This document shows positions 7,832 to 17,001 of a stretch of DNA of 64,000 bases, in pieces; the stretch's first letter is position 1, and every line of letters starts with the position of its first letter. Under the pieces are notes generated by a model. That model saw only the letters and a program-made list of their open reading frames with translations. It was not told the origin of the DNA and ran no database searches. This DNA comes from Microbacteriaceae bacterium (GTDB lineage: Bacteria; Actinomycetota; Actinomycetes; Actinomycetales; Microbacteriaceae): the NCBI GenBank assembly GCA_014378715.1, contig JACMNE010000056.1:18683-82682 (forward strand), in the 5' to 3' direction. The position numbers and the translations under genes are program-made.

Positions 7832-9441
7832 GCCTTCTCGGCGCCGTGACCCGTGAGGGACCGAACCTTCATCTCGGCGGCGATACGCGGGTCCTCCTTG
7901 CGGGTCGAGGTGACCGATCCGAGCCAGCCGAGGAAGAACCCGAACGGGATCGAGACGATGCCGGGGTTGTTCAGCGGGAACCAGGAGAAGTCCACTCCCT
8001 CGCCGAACACCGAGGTCGGTGTGCCGGAGAAGACCGGGGAGAACACGATCAGCAGGATCGTCAGGCCGAGTCCGCCGTACATGCTCCAGACGGCTCCGCG
8101 GGTGGTGAAGCCCTTCCAGAACAGGGAGTACAGGATCGTCGGCAGGTTCGAGCTGGCGGCGACCGCGAAGGCCAGGGCCACGAGGAACGCGATGTTCTGC
8201 CCCTGCACTCCGATGCCACCGGCGATCGCGAGCAGCCCGATGACGACGACCGTGCGACGGGCGACCCTGACCTCGCCGTCGGCGTCGACCTCGCCCTTCT
8301 TGATCACGTTCGCGTAGATGTCGTGCGCGAACGAGGCAGCGGCGGTGATCGTGAGTCCCGCGACGACCGCGAGAATCGTAGCGAACGCGACCGCGGAGAT
8401 GATGCCCATGAGCACCGGTCCCCCGAGCGCGAGCGCCAGGAGGGGGGCCGCCGAGTTGACCCCGCCCGGGGCGGCGCGGATGATCTCCGGTCCGACGAGA
8501 GCGGCGGCGCCGTAACCGAGGATGAGCGTAAACAGGTAGAACACGCCGATCAGCCAGATGGCCCAGACCACTGAGCGACGCGCCTCACGCGCGGTCGGCA
8601 CCGTGTAGAAGCGCATCAGCACGTGGGGCAGGCCGGCGGTCCCGAGCACGAGGGCGATCGCCAGGGAGATGAAGTCGAGCGGATTACCGCCGTACTGCAA
8701 CCCCGGCGTGAGGATCGCGGAGGCCGGCACCGAGGTGGACGCCTCCACGGCGCGGTCGAGGATGGCCGAGAAGTTGAAGCCATTGATTGCGAGCACCCAG
8801 ACCGACATGACTGCGGCGCCGGTGATGAGCAGCACCGCCTTGACGATCTGAACCCAGGTGGTGCCTTTCATTCCTCCGACCAGAACGTAGACGATCATCA
8901 GGATGCCCACGACCGCCACCACGATCGACTGGCCGAAGCGATCGGTGATGCCGAGTAGCAGGGCGACGAGTCCGCCGGCGCCCGCCATCTGGGCGAGCAG
9001 GTAGAAGAGACAGACCGCCAGGGTCGTCGTTGCCGCGGCCATGCGTACCGGGCGCTGCTTGAGGCGGAAGGACAGCACGTCGGCCATCGTGAACTTGCCG
9101 GTGTTGCGCATGAGCTCGGCCACGAGGAGCAGGGCGACGAGCCAGGCGACGAGGAATCCGATGGAGTAGAGGAAGCCGTCGTAGCCGTTCACGGCGATGG
9201 CGCCGACGATCCCGAGGAAGGAGGCGGCGGAGAGGTAGTCCCCGGCGATGGCGAAGCCGTTCTGTGGTCCGGTGAAGGAGCGTCCGCCTGCGTAGTAGTC
9301 ATTGGCGGTCTTGTTGTTCCTGCCGGAGCGGATGACGATGATCATCGTCAGGACCACGAAGGCGAGGAAGATCGACATGTTGAGGAGGGGGTTGTTCCCC
9401 TCGAGGGCCGCGGGAGCGGCCTTGATGAATCCAGCGATCAC
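7819..9441 (-). CDS. actP: Sodium:solute symporter, cation/acetate type (ActP-like)
   Basis: A 540-residue sodium/solute symporter family protein with about 13 hydrophobic helices. Typical segments are GDYLSAASFLGIVGAIAVNG near residue 70, LRNTGKF-like ADVLSFRLKQRPVR, and GLPHVLMRFYTVPTAREARRS, a hallmark of ActP/MctC acetate-propionate-pyruvate carriers. It imports short monocarboxylates with Na+ or H+ across the cytoplasmic membrane. The GTG at 9441 overlaps the upstream DUF485 gene's TGA (GTGA), the usual arrangement of this pair; longer upstream frames run through that gene. Exact substrate is not determined by sequence. Confidence 0.88.
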   Translation of the reverse strand: MIAGFIKAAPAALEGNNPLLNMSIFLAFVVLTMIIVIRSGRNNKTANDYYAGGRSFTGPQNGFAIAGDYLSAASFLGIVGAIAVNGYDGFLYSIGFLVAWLVALLLVAELMRNTGKFTMADVLSFRLKQRPVRMAAATTTLAVCLFYLLAQMAGAGGLVALLLGITDRFGQSIVVAVVGILMIVYVLVGGMKGTTWVQIVKAVLLITGAAVMSVWVLAINGFNFSAILDRAVEASTSVPASAILTPGLQYGGNPLDFISLAIALVLGTAGLPHVLMRFYTVPTAREARRSVVWAIWLIGVFYLFTLILGYGAAALVGPEIIRAAPGGVNSAAPLLALALGGPVLMGIISAVAFATILAVVAGLTITAAASFAHDIYANVIKKGEVDADGEVRVARRTVVVIGLLAIAGGIGVQGQNIAFLVALAFAVAASSNLPTILYSLFWKGFTTRGAVWSMYGGLGLTILLIVFSPVFSGTPTSVFGEGVDFSWFPLNNPGIVSIPFGFFLGWLGSVTSTRKEDPRIAAEMKVRSLTGHGAEKATEH

Positions 9442-9785
9442 TGGGCGTCCTGCCCTTCGAGGTGGCTGCGCAGATCGGCGCCGAGCGGGTCGAGGCGGCG
9501 GTTCGCGAACGACACGTACCACATGGTGATTCCGAAGGTCGTGACGAATTGGCCGAGGCCCAGGACGATGCCGAGGTTGATGTTGCCGAGCACCTTGATC
9601 GCCATGAAATCGGGGGCGTAGGCGGCGGTGAGGACGAAGGCGAAGTACCAGATCAGGAATCCGGCCGCGATCGGCATCACGAAGTTGTGATGACTGCGTT
9701 TGAGCTGTTGGAACTCGGGGGACTTCTCGACGGCCTCGTAGTCGATCTTCGAGGCGGCGGGTGGATCGGGGACGTGAACACTCAT
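9438..9785 (-). CDS. DUF485 domain membrane protein, ActP partner
   Basis: A 115-residue protein with two membrane helices (about residues 38-58 and 72-95) and the family core SHHNFVMPIAAGFLIWYFAFV. DUF485 genes (yjcH in E. coli) are almost always found just upstream of acetate symporter genes; the protein's role is thought to be accessory but is not defined. Start ATG at 9785 has AAGGAAG 5 nt upstream. Its TGA overlaps the actP GTG by 4 nt, indicating translational coupling. It is the first gene of the transporter operon. Confidence 0.88.
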   Translation of the reverse strand: MSVHVPDPPAASKIDYEAVEKSPEFQQLKRSHHNFVMPIAAGFLIWYFAFVLTAAYAPDFMAIKVLGNINLGIVLGLGQFVTTFGITMWYVSFANRRLDPLGADLRSHLEGQDAQ

Positions 9786-10041
9786 GAGGCTTCCTTGTCT
9801 CTGGTGGTACGTGACCGCACAGCTCGGCGGGACCGGTCGCCTGTGTATGCAGAAATCGGAATTATCCTGTCACGCCCTCGGCGGATTCGCAATACGGACC
9901 GTTCTATGTATACAGGGGTCCCTGCGTTGGCCGGGTCGCGGCAGCCCCACATCCGCTGCCCTGCGGGGGATCGGGTGGCACCGCCGACGCAGGGGGGCGC
10001 GGGGATTAGCGCGGGGCGCGCGCGACCACGATGATGGTGAC
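9786..10041. promoter_or_regulatory. Divergent promoter region between the DUF485-actP operon and pfkA
   Basis: A 256-bp gap that is more AT-rich than its surroundings in its centre (9845-9915), with hexamers such as TTATCC, TATGTA and GTATAC that could serve promoters in either direction. A copy of the recurrent CACATCCGCT motif is near 9949. No gene is supported inside it. Confidence 0.4.
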
Positions 10042-11067
10042 ATGAGCATCGGAATCCTCACCAGCGGCGGCGACTGCCCCGGCCTCAATGCGGTCATCCG
10101 CGGCGCCGTTCTCAAGGGGACGCAGATCTACAACCAGGAGTTCGTGGGCTTCCGCGGCGGCTGGCGCGGGGTCGTCGAGGGCGACATCATGCCGCTCGAG
10201 CGCAAGGACATCCAGGGCATCTCGAAGCAGGGCGGCACCATTCTCGGCACGTCGCGCACGAACCCCTTCGAGGGAGACGGCGGCGCGGACCGGGTGCGCG
10301 ACAACATGGCGCGGCTCGGGGTCGACTCGCTGATCGCGATCGGCGGGGAGGGCACGCTGGCAGCGGCCAAGCGGCTGACGGACGCCGGCATCAAGATCGT
10401 GGGGGTGCCGAAGACGGTCGACAACGACCTCTCGGCCACCGACTACACCTTCGGGTTCGACACGGCCGTGCAGATCGCGACCGATGCCATGGACCGACTG
10501 CGCACCACGGGCGATTCGCACGGGCGCTGCATGGTCGCCGAGGTCATGGGTCGGCACGTCGGCTGGATCGCTCTGCACTCCGGCATGGCGGCCGGCGCGC
10601 ACGTGATCCTGATCCCCGAGCAGAAGACCACCCTCGACCAGATCTGCGCGTGGGTGCAGTCGGTCAAGGACCGCGGGCGCGCGCCGCTCGTCGTCGTCGC
10701 GGAGGGCTTCCACCTCGACTCGATGGACGACGCGCACTCCGAGCGTGGCCTCGACGCCTTCGGGCGCCCCCGCCTCGGGGGCATCGGCGAGCTGCTCGCG
10801 CCGATCATCGAGGAGCGCACTGGGCTCGAGACGAGGGCGACAACGCTCGGCCACATCCAGCGCGGCGGCACCCCCAGCTCGTTCGACCGGGTGCTCGCGA
10901 CTCGCTACGGCATGGCCGCCGTCGACTCGGTCATCCACGGACGCTGGGGCCGGATGGTGTCGCTCAGCGGCACATCCATCACCCACGTCGCCTTCGAGGA
11001 TGCCCTCGGCAAGCTCAACACGGTGCCGCAGGCCCGCTACGACGAGGCCGCGATCCTCTTCGGCTAG
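10042..11067 (+). CDS. pfkA: 6-phosphofructokinase (actinobacterial mixed-signature group)
   Basis: A 341-residue phosphofructokinase. GILTSGGDCPGLNAVIRG (residues 4-21) binds the phosphoryl donor, IGGEGTL carries Gly104, and GVPKTVDNDL carries Lys124 and the catalytic TxDND aspartates. In E. coli numbering Gly104 is the ATP-type residue, while Lys124 is the residue found in PPi-dependent enzymes. This Gly104/Lys124 combination is known from group III actinobacterial enzymes such as the ATP-dependent Streptomyces Pfk, so ATP use is the more likely reading. It converts fructose-6-P to fructose-1,6-bisP in glycolysis. The ATG at 10042 gives the standard N-terminus; the longer upstream frame lacks homology. 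Confidence 0.93.
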   Translation: MSIGILTSGGDCPGLNAVIRGAVLKGTQIYNQEFVGFRGGWRGVVEGDIMPLERKDIQGISKQGGTILGTSRTNPFEGDGGADRVRDNMARLGVDSLIAIGGEGTLAAAKRLTDAGIKIVGVPKTVDNDLSATDYTFGFDTAVQIATDAMDRLRTTGDSHGRCMVAEVMGRHVGWIALHSGMAAGAHVILIPEQKTTLDQICAWVQSVKDRGRAPLVVVAEGFHLDSMDDAHSERGLDAFGRPRLGGIGELLAPIIEERTGLETRATTLGHIQRGGTPSSFDRVLATRYGMAAVDSVIHGRWGRMVSLSGTSITHVAFEDALGKLNTVPQARYDEAAILFG

Positions 11068-11100
11068 CCCGGGGGCTGAGGCGATGGCAGGATGGCGGCC

Positions 11101-11505
11101 ATGGATCAGCTGCTACTCGTCGCCGGATGTGCGCTCGCGACGCTCGCCGGCGCCATCCACATCTACATCTTCGTGCTCGAGACCGTGCTCTGGCGGCGGC
11201 CGGCGACCTGGCGGGTGTTCGGGCTGCGCAGCCAGGCCGACGCCGACACGACCAGCGACCTCGCGTTCAACCAGGGCTTCTACAACCTGTTCCTCGCGGC
11301 GGGCGCCTTCGTCGGGGTGGCCATCGTCGGCGTGATCGAGCCGGCCGGGGTGGCCCTGGTGCTCGCGTCGATGGCGAGCATGCTCCTCGCCTCCGTCGTG
11401 CTGATCTCGACCTCGAAGCGGATGCTGCGGGCCGCCGCCATCCAGGGGGCGCTCCCCCTCGTGGCCATCGCGCTGGTCCTCTCCGCGCTGGCCACGAGGT
11501 CCTGA
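11101..11505 (+). CDS. DUF1304 family integral membrane protein
   Basis: A 134-residue protein with four predicted membrane helices (about 5-25, 55-75, 80-100 and 108-128). GAIHIYIFVLETVLW and FNQGFYNLFLAAGA are the DUF1304 signature segments. Function is unknown. Two starts are possible, ATG at 11092 and ATG at 11101; the second is preferred because CAGGAT lies 8 nt before it. It ends 1 nt before the convergent hemL stop, so transcription terminators must lie inside the coding regions. Confidence 0.8.
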   Translation: MDQLLLVAGCALATLAGAIHIYIFVLETVLWRRPATWRVFGLRSQADADTTSDLAFNQGFYNLFLAAGAFVGVAIVGVIEPAGVALVLASMASMLLASVVLISTSKRMLRAAAIQGALPLVAIALVLSALATRS

Positions 11506-11506
11506 G

Positions 11507-12841
11507 TCAGGGGCGGATCGCGGCGGCAGCGGCCGCCGCCGCAGCGGGGAGCGCGGCGAGGATGTGGGAGACGGCCGCGTCGTCGTGCGCCGCGGTGACG
11601 AACCACGACTCGAAGACCGACGGCGGAAGCGAGACACCCGCCGAGAGCATCGCGTGGAAGAACGGCGGGTAGCGGAACGACTCCTGCGCCTTCACCTGCA
11701 CGTAGTCGCGGGGAGACTCGGCCGTGAAGGAGAACGAGAACAGGTTGCCGGCGCGCTGCACGCTGTGCACCACCCCCTCCTTCGAGAGAGCGGATGACAC
11801 GGCGGCAGAGATCTCGGACGCGACGGCATCGAGCCGCGCATAGACCGCCGCGTCGGCGAGCCGCAGCGTCGCGATACCGGCGGCCACGGCCACCGGATTG
11901 CCGCTGAGGGTGCCGGCCTGGTACACGGGTCCGAGGGGAGCGAGATAGTTCATGACGTCGGCGCGGCCGCCGAGCCCGGCGAGCGGCATGCCGCCGCCGA
12001 TGACCTTGCCGAACGCGATGAGGTCGGGCGTCCAGCCCTCGCCGTCCGGGACGACGCCGGCGGCCTCGAGCCCCCACCAGCCGGCCGGGCCGACCCGGAA
12101 GCCGGTGAGCACCTCGTCGAGGATGAGCAGCGCGCCCGCGGCCACGGCGATGCGGGACAGCTCCCGGTTGAACCCGGGATCGGGCACGACGACGCCCATG
12201 TTCGCCGGCGCCGCCTCGACGATGATCGCCGCGATGTTCGCGCCGTGCTCGTCGAAGACCGCCCGCACGGCGTCGAGATCGTTGTACGGCAGCACGAGCG
12301 TCTGGGCGGCGGTCGCCGCGGTGACCCCGGCCGATCCTGGCAGCGACAGCGTCGCAAGCCCTGACCCGGCCTCGGCGAGGAGCGCGTCGGAGTGCCCGTG
12401 ATAGTGCCCGGCGAACTTGACGAGCAGCTCCCGCCCGGTGAATCCGCGGGCCAGCCGGATCGCCGTCATGGTCGCCTCGGTGCCGGTGGAGACGAGCCTC
12501 AGCCGCTCGACGGGGGCAGCCGCTCCGACCGAGATCCGCCCGCGCACTAGCTCGGCGAGCTCGGTCTCGGCCGGCGTCGACGCCCCGAACGACAGCCCCC
12601 TGGCGGCCGCCTCCTGCACTGCCTCAACGACGAGCGGATGTGCGTGGCCGAGGATCGCCGGACCCCACGAGCACACGAGGTCCACGTACTCGCGCCCCTC
12701 CGCGTCTGTGATGTGGGGGCCCGTCGCCGACACCATGAACCGCGGGGTGCCGCCGACCGACCCGAAGGCGCGCACCGGCGAGTTCACCCCGCCGGGGATC
12801 GAGTTCTTGGCCTGGGTGAAGTACTGCTCGTTGGTGCGCAT
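11507..12841 (-). CDS. hemL: Glutamate-1-semialdehyde 2,1-aminomutase
   Basis: A 444-residue PLP enzyme of class III aminotransferase fold. N-terminal [14 protein letters not shown] and the PLP-lysine segment [16 protein letters not shown] are diagnostic, with [11 protein letters not shown] holding the cofactor aspartate. It converts glutamate-1-semialdehyde to 5-aminolevulinate, the step after HemA in the C5 pathway. It is the last gene of the leftward hemQ-hemH-hemC-hemD-hemB-hemL run, 80 nt after hemB; that gap contains three tandem copies of the 9-bp unit GGTGCTGGA (last imperfect). The C-terminus ends in a run of alanines encoded by repetitive GCC/GCG codons, a likely non-functional extension. 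Confidence 0.96.
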   Translation of the reverse strand: MRTNEQYFTQAKNSIPGGVNSPVRAFGSVGGTPRFMVSATGPHITDAEGREYVDLVCSWGPAILGHAHPLVVEAVQEAAARGLSFGASTPAETELAELVRGRISVGAAAPVERLRLVSTGTEATMTAIRLARGFTGRELLVKFAGHYHGHSDALLAEAGSGLATLSLPGSAGVTAATAAQTLVLPYNDLDAVRAVFDEHGANIAAIIVEAAPANMGVVVPDPGFNRELSRIAVAAGALLILDEVLTGFRVGPAGWWGLEAAGVVPDGEGWTPDLIAFGKVIGGGMPLAGLGGRADVMNYLAPLGPVYQAGTLSGNPVAVAAGIATLRLADAAVYARLDAVASEISAAVSSALSKEGVVHSVQRAGNLFSFSFTAESPRDYVQVKAQESFRYPPFFHAMLSAGVSLPPSVFESWFVTAAHDDAAVSHILAALPAAAAAAAAAIRP

Positions 12842-12921
12842 GGAATCCGTTTCGGTGCGGGTGGTGCTGGAGGTGCTGGAGGTGCTGGGCGTCAGGTGAC
12901 GCAGGTAGGAGGATGCCGGGA

Positions 12922-13905
12922 TCAGCGCAGCCAGTGCGCGAGCTCGACGGCCCAGTAGGTCAGCACGGCGTCCGCGCCGGCCCGCCGGATCGAGACGACG
13001 GACTCCTCGATGGCGCGACGGCGGTCGATCCAGCCGTTCGCCGCGGCGGCCTCGATCATGGCGTACTCGCCGGAGACCTGATATGCCCAGACGGGAATAT
13101 GGCTGCTGGCCGCGACATCCGCCAGCACATCGAGGTAGCTCATGGCGGGCTTCACCATCACGATGTCGGCACCCTCTGCGGCGTCGAGGATCGCCTCGCG
13201 ACGCCCCTCGCGCGCATTGGCCGGGTCGAGCTGGTAGCTGCGTCGGTCGCCGGTGAGGGTCGACTGCACCGCCTCGCGGAAGGGACCATAGAAGGCGGAG
13301 GCGTACTTGGCCGAGTAGGCGAGCACAGCGGTGTCGGTGTATCCGGAGCTGTCGAGCACGTCGCGCACGGCGGCGACCTGGCCGTCCATCATGCCGCTCA
13401 GTCCGAGCAACTGCGAGCCGGCCTCGGCCTGGGCGATGGCCATGTCACGGTAGCGGAGGAGCGTGGCGTCGTTGTCGACCGCGCCGTGCGCGTCGAGCAC
13501 GCCGCAGTGGCCGTGGTCGGTGAACTCGTCGAGGCACAGGTCGGTCTGCACGACGAGCGCGTCGCCGACCTCCCGGGCCGCGAGCCGGGTGGCGACGTTG
13601 AGGATGCCGTCGGGGTCGGTGGCGCCCGTGCCGGTGGCGTCGCGCAGCTCGGGAACGCCGAAGAGCATCACCCCGCCGACACCGGCCTCCGCCGCACCGT
13701 TCAGCGCGCGCCGGAAGGAGTCGAGGGAGTGCTGCACGACCCCGGGCATCGAGCCAATCGGCACCGGCTCGGCCGACCCGTCGCGCACGAACATCGGCAG
13801 CACCAGCTGGGCGGGGGGCACCCGCGTCTCGGAGACGAGCCGGCGCATGGCCGGTCCCGTGCGCAGACGACGGGGGCGGATGTCGGGAGCCAGCGCACCG
13901 CTCAT
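12922..13905 (-). CDS. hemB: Delta-aminolevulinic acid dehydratase (porphobilinogen synthase)
   Basis: A 327-residue TIM-barrel enzyme condensing two 5-aminolevulinate molecules to porphobilinogen. The Schiff-base lysines sit in [17 protein letters not shown] and [10 protein letters not shown]. The metal-binding segment reads [15 protein letters not shown]: Cys124 and Cys134 are present, while the middle Cys of the classical zinc triad is Asp126, a variant seen in actinobacteria. ATG at 13905 overlaps the hemD TGA (ATGA). It belongs to the heme operon, between hemD and hemL. Confidence 0.97.
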   Translation of the reverse strand: MSGALAPDIRPRRLRTGPAMRRLVSETRVPPAQLVLPMFVRDGSAEPVPIGSMPGVVQHSLDSFRRALNGAAEAGVGGVMLFGVPELRDATGTGATDPDGILNVATRLAAREVGDALVVQTDLCLDEFTDHGHCGVLDAHGAVDNDATLLRYRDMAIAQAEAGSQLLGLSGMMDGQVAAVRDVLDSSGYTDTAVLAYSAKYASAFYGPFREAVQSTLTGDRRSYQLDPANAREGRREAILDAAEGADIVMVKPAMSYLDVLADVAASSHIPVWAYQVSGEYAMIEAAAANGWIDRRRAIEESVVSIRRAGADAVLTYWAVELAHWLR

Positions 13906-14792
13906 GGGGTCTCCTCAGTCCGGGGTGCCCCGGGGGCCGTTGGCACGGCGGACTGCGCCGCCGCTACCCGCCTGGATGGCAGCGGAACGTGGTCGAGCAG
14001 TGCTCCGCCGTCGTGGCGGTCCGCGTCGCGGAGCTCCATGGCGTAGTCGACGAGTCCCTCGATGAGCGACTCGGCCGAGCGGCTCTCGGCGATGATGTGC
14101 ACGGCGAGGCCGGCGGCCCTCGCGTCGAAGGCGGTGCGCGGTCCGATGCAGACGACGATGGTCTCCGGAGGCAGGGGCGCGAGCTGCGCGGCCACCTGGC
14201 GGGCGATGCTGCCCGAGGTGACCAGGATCGCGCGGATGCGGCCCGACGCGACTTCCGCTGCCGTCGTCTCGGCGACGCGCACGCCGATGGTGCGGTAGGC
14301 GACGACGAAGTCCACGTCGAAGCCGAGCGAGGTGAGGCCGGCGACGAGTGTCGGCTCGGCGATCTCGGACTGCGGGACGAGCACCCGGCCGCCGGCAACG
14401 ACCCGGGGCCATTCGCGCACGAGCCCGCGCGCGGAGTTGTCCCCCTCCGGTACGAAGTCCACCGTGTAGCCGGCGAGGAGCAGGGCGGCAGCGGTGGTCT
14501 CGCCGACCGCGGCGATCTTCGTGCCGGAGGGCACCTTCGTGCGGTGGCTCACGAGAACGTCGACGGTGGTGGCACTCGTGACGACGAGCCATTCGAACTC
14601 ACCGGTCTCGAGCTCGTGCAGCGAGTCGGCGAGGGTCGACGGGTCCTCGGTGCTGGCGAAGTTGATCAGCGGCGCGATGACCGGGATCGCCGAGTGCGCG
14701 CGCAGGGCGGCGGCGACGCCGTCCCCCCACTTCCCGCCGCGCGGGACGAGGACCCGCCAGCCTTCGAGTGCCTTGCGTCTACGGGGACTCAT
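13902..14792 (-). CDS. hemD: Uroporphyrinogen-III synthase
   Basis: A 296-residue two-lobed HemD-type protein. Sequence conservation in this family is low; supporting segments are [13 protein letters not shown] near the N-terminus, [30 protein letters not shown], and [16 protein letters not shown] with [17 protein letters not shown] in the second lobe. It inverts ring D and cyclises hydroxymethylbilane to uroporphyrinogen III. Its position between hemC and hemB, with 4-nt ATGA overlaps on both sides, strongly supports the call. About 30 extra residues at the C-terminus look unstructured. It is not fused to a uroporphyrinogen methyltransferase. Confidence 0.92.
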   Translation of the reverse strand: MSPRRRKALEGWRVLVPRGGKWGDGVAAALRAHSAIPVIAPLINFASTEDPSTLADSLHELETGEFEWLVVTSATTVDVLVSHRTKVPSGTKIAAVGETTAAALLLAGYTVDFVPEGDNSARGLVREWPRVVAGGRVLVPQSEIAEPTLVAGLTSLGFDVDFVVAYRTIGVRVAETTAAEVASGRIRAILVTSGSIARQVAAQLAPLPPETIVVCIGPRTAFDARAAGLAVHIIAESRSAESLIEGLVDYAMELRDADRHDGGALLDHVPLPSRRVAAAQSAVPTAPGAPRTEETP

Positions 14793-15757
14793 CCGATCGA
14801 TCCGGTGGGTACGAGGTCGGCCGCTCCCAGTGAGAGCAGTTCGCGGGCGACGTTCGCTGCGACCGTCTCGGCCGGGGTGGGATCGTCGGCGACGTAGAGC
14901 GCGTGCGACGACGTGATCTGGTGGGTGCCGTCCGGCCGGTAGACCCGGGCCGAGAGGAAGATGAGCCCGTCGTCGACGAGCGCGTGCGCGCCGATCGGGG
15001 CGGCGCAGCCGGCCTCGAGGAGGCGCAGCACTTCGCGCTCGGCGGTCACGTTGAGCTTCGTGGGGCGGTGGTCGATCGAGGCGACCGCGCGCACGATGAC
15101 GGGGTCGGAGGCAGCGCGGATCTCCACGGCCAGGGAGCCCTGGCCCGGGGCGGTCGGCCAGCCGTCGAGCCCGCAGTACTCGGTGACGACCTCGAGGCGG
15201 CCGAGCCGTTCAAGGCCGGCCGCGGCAAGCACCACGGCGTCGAGCTCGCCCGATGTGACCTTGCCGAGGCGGGTGTCGACGTTGCCGCGGATGTCGACGA
15301 CCTCGATATCGGGCCGACGCGCGCGCAGCTGGGCGGCGCGCCGCGGCGATCCGGTGCCCACGCGAGCGCCCTCCGGCAGGGTGTCGAGGGTCATCCCGTC
15401 GCGGGCGCACAGGGCGTCCCTGGCGTCCGCCCTCTTCGGGGTCGCGGCGATGACGAGGCCGTCGGCCGGTGCGGTGGGCAGATCCTTGAGGGAGTGCACA
15501 ACCACGTCGCAGCGCCCGTCGAGCAGGGCCTCGCGCAGGCCGATCGCGAACACGCCGGTGCCGCCGAGGGAGGAGAGCGGCTTCGTGGACCGATCTCCCT
15601 CCGTCGTCACCGGCACAAGCTCGACCGGCAGGCCGGACGATTTGGCGAGGGCGTCGGCCACGGTCTGGCTCTGCGCCATCGCCAGCGAGCTCGCGCGCGT
15701 GCCCACCCTGATGACCGAGAGGACCCCGGTCGCGCCGGTCGCCGCGACCGTCGTCAC
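14789..15757 (-). CDS. hemC: Hydroxymethylbilane synthase (porphobilinogen deaminase)
   Basis: A 322-residue enzyme with VIRVGTRASSLAMAQ near the N-terminus, VHSLKDLPT (catalytic Asp region is in the neighbouring KD), GTGSPRRAAQL, RGNVDTRLGK, and EAGCAAPIGAHA, whose Cys carries the dipyrromethane cofactor. It polymerises four porphobilinogens to hydroxymethylbilane. The GTG at 15757 overlaps the hemH TGA (GTGA) and gives an N-terminal extension of about 14 residues before the conserved start. Its own TGA overlaps the hemD ATG. Longer upstream frames are shadow of hemH. Confidence 0.96.
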   Translation of the reverse strand: MTTVAATGATGVLSVIRVGTRASSLAMAQSQTVADALAKSSGLPVELVPVTTEGDRSTKPLSSLGGTGVFAIGLREALLDGRCDVVVHSLKDLPTAPADGLVIAATPKRADARDALCARDGMTLDTLPEGARVGTGSPRRAAQLRARRPDIEVVDIRGNVDTRLGKVTSGELDAVVLAAAGLERLGRLEVVTEYCGLDGWPTAPGQGSLAVEIRAASDPVIVRAVASIDHRPTKLNVTAEREVLRLLEAGCAAPIGAHALVDDGLIFLSARVYRPDGTHQITSSHALYVADDPTPAETVAANVARELLSLGAADLVPTGSIG

Positions 15758-17001
15758 GGCTGCAGACCCGCGACGGTTGGCTTGAAGCCGAGCCGCACGT
15801 TCTCGCAGCAGCCGGGGCGGCAGACGTCGTACCAGGGCCCGAGCTCGGTGAGGGACGGCCGGTCGGCGACCGGCACCGCGTCGCGGCGTTCGAGCACGAG
15901 GTCGATGAGCCCCGTCACGTAGGCCGCGTGCACGCCGGGCGTCGGCACTCGCACGGCGAGGATGCCGTGCTTCGCCGAAGTCTCCATGGCCTCGGTGTCG
16001 AGGTCCCACTTGACCTCCATGTGGTCGCTCACGAACCCGAGCGGAACAATCACGACGGCGCGGATGCCCGCGGCGGCGAGGTCGTCGATCGCGTCGTTGA
16101 TGTCGGGCTCGAGCCACGGGGTCGTCGGCGGACCGGACCGGGACTGGTACACCAGGGACCAGGCGAGGGGGGCGGATGTCGCAGCGTCCGTCTCCTGCTG
16201 CTGTTCCGTCTCCTGGGCGGCGATGACGACCTCGGCGACCGCGAGGTGCTGCGCCGCATAGGCACCACCCTCACCGAAGCCGCGGGTGGGCGGCCCCGAA
16301 CGGTTCGCGTCGGAGGTGGGGATGGAGTGGGTCGTGAACAGCACGTGCGTCTGCTCGACCGGGATTCCCGCCGCCGCGGTCTGCGCGAGTCCGTCGCGGA
16401 GTCCTTCGACGAAGGGGGTCACGAAGCCGGGGTGGTCGAAGAACTGGCGCACCTTGTCGATCTGGATGACACCGTCAAGCCCGGTCTCGGCCAGGGCGGA
16501 GGCGTAGTCCTCGCGGTACTGGCGACAGCTGGAGTAGGAGCTGTAGGCGCTGGTGCCGATCGCGATCAGCTTGGTGAACCCGCGCTCGTTCGCCTCGACG
16601 AGTGCCCCCTTGATGTAGGGCTCCCAGTTGCGGTTGCCCCAGAGCACCGGCAGGTCGATGCCGCGGCGGGCGAGTTCGGCCTCGAGGGCAGCCTTGAGCT
16701 CGCGGTTCTGCTCGTTGATGGGGCTGATGCCCCCGAACGCGCGGTAGTGATGGGCCACGGTCTCGAGGCGTTCCTCGGGGATGCCGCGGCCGCGGGTGAC
16801 GTTGCGCAGGAACGGGATGACGTCGTCCTGGCCCTCCGGACCGCCGAAGCTGGCGAGGAGGATGGCGTCGTAGACGGTGGGCTCGGTGACGTGCTCCGGA
16901 CCCGCGGCGGCGGCGGCGGTCGCGGCGCGGACGAACTGCTCGGAGTCGGGGACGACGGTGGAGGCGGCGACAGGAGGCGCGGCGTCGGGGGCGATGGTCA
17001 T
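15754..17001 (-). CDS. hemH: Coproporphyrin III ferrochelatase
   Basis: A 415-residue class II chelatase (also named CpfC). Diagnostic parts are YDAILLASFGGPEGQDDVIPFL, HHYRAFGGISPINEQN, AYSSYSSCRQYRED and FTTHSIPTSD, where the His is the metal-insertion residue. The C-terminus has VCRPGCCENVR, the cysteine-rich motif that in actinobacterial ferrochelatases binds a [2Fe-2S] cluster together with an upstream Cys. With HemQ next door the substrate is inferred to be coproporphyrin III rather than protoporphyrin. ATG at 17001 (MTIAPDAAPP) overlaps the hemQ TGA. The first 45 residues are Ala-rich and poorly conserved. Confidence 0.95.
   Translation of the reverse strand: MTIAPDAAPPVAASTVVPDSEQFVRAATAAAAAGPEHVTEPTVYDAILLASFGGPEGQDDVIPFLRNVTRGRGIPEERLETVAHHYRAFGGISPINEQNRELKAALEAELARRGIDLPVLWGNRNWEPYIKGALVEANERGFTKLIAIGTSAYSSYSSCRQYREDYASALAETGLDGVIQIDKVRQFFDHPGFVTPFVEGLRDGLAQTAAAGIPVEQTHVLFTTHSIPTSDANRSGPPTRGFGEGGAYAAQHLAVAEVVIAAQETEQQQETDAATSAPLAWSLVYQSRSGPPTTPWLEPDINDAIDDLAAAGIRAVVIVPLGFVSDHMEVKWDLDTEAMETSAKHGILAVRVPTPGVHAAYVTGLIDLVLERRDAVPVADRPSLTELGPWYDVCRPGCCENVRLGFKPTVAGLQP

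Noticed and set aside
9786..10041. Riboswitch or small RNA upstream of actP/pfkA
   Set aside because: No recognisable conserved aptamer core or terminator/antiterminator hairpin could be seen by eye; only promoter-like AT-rich DNA.
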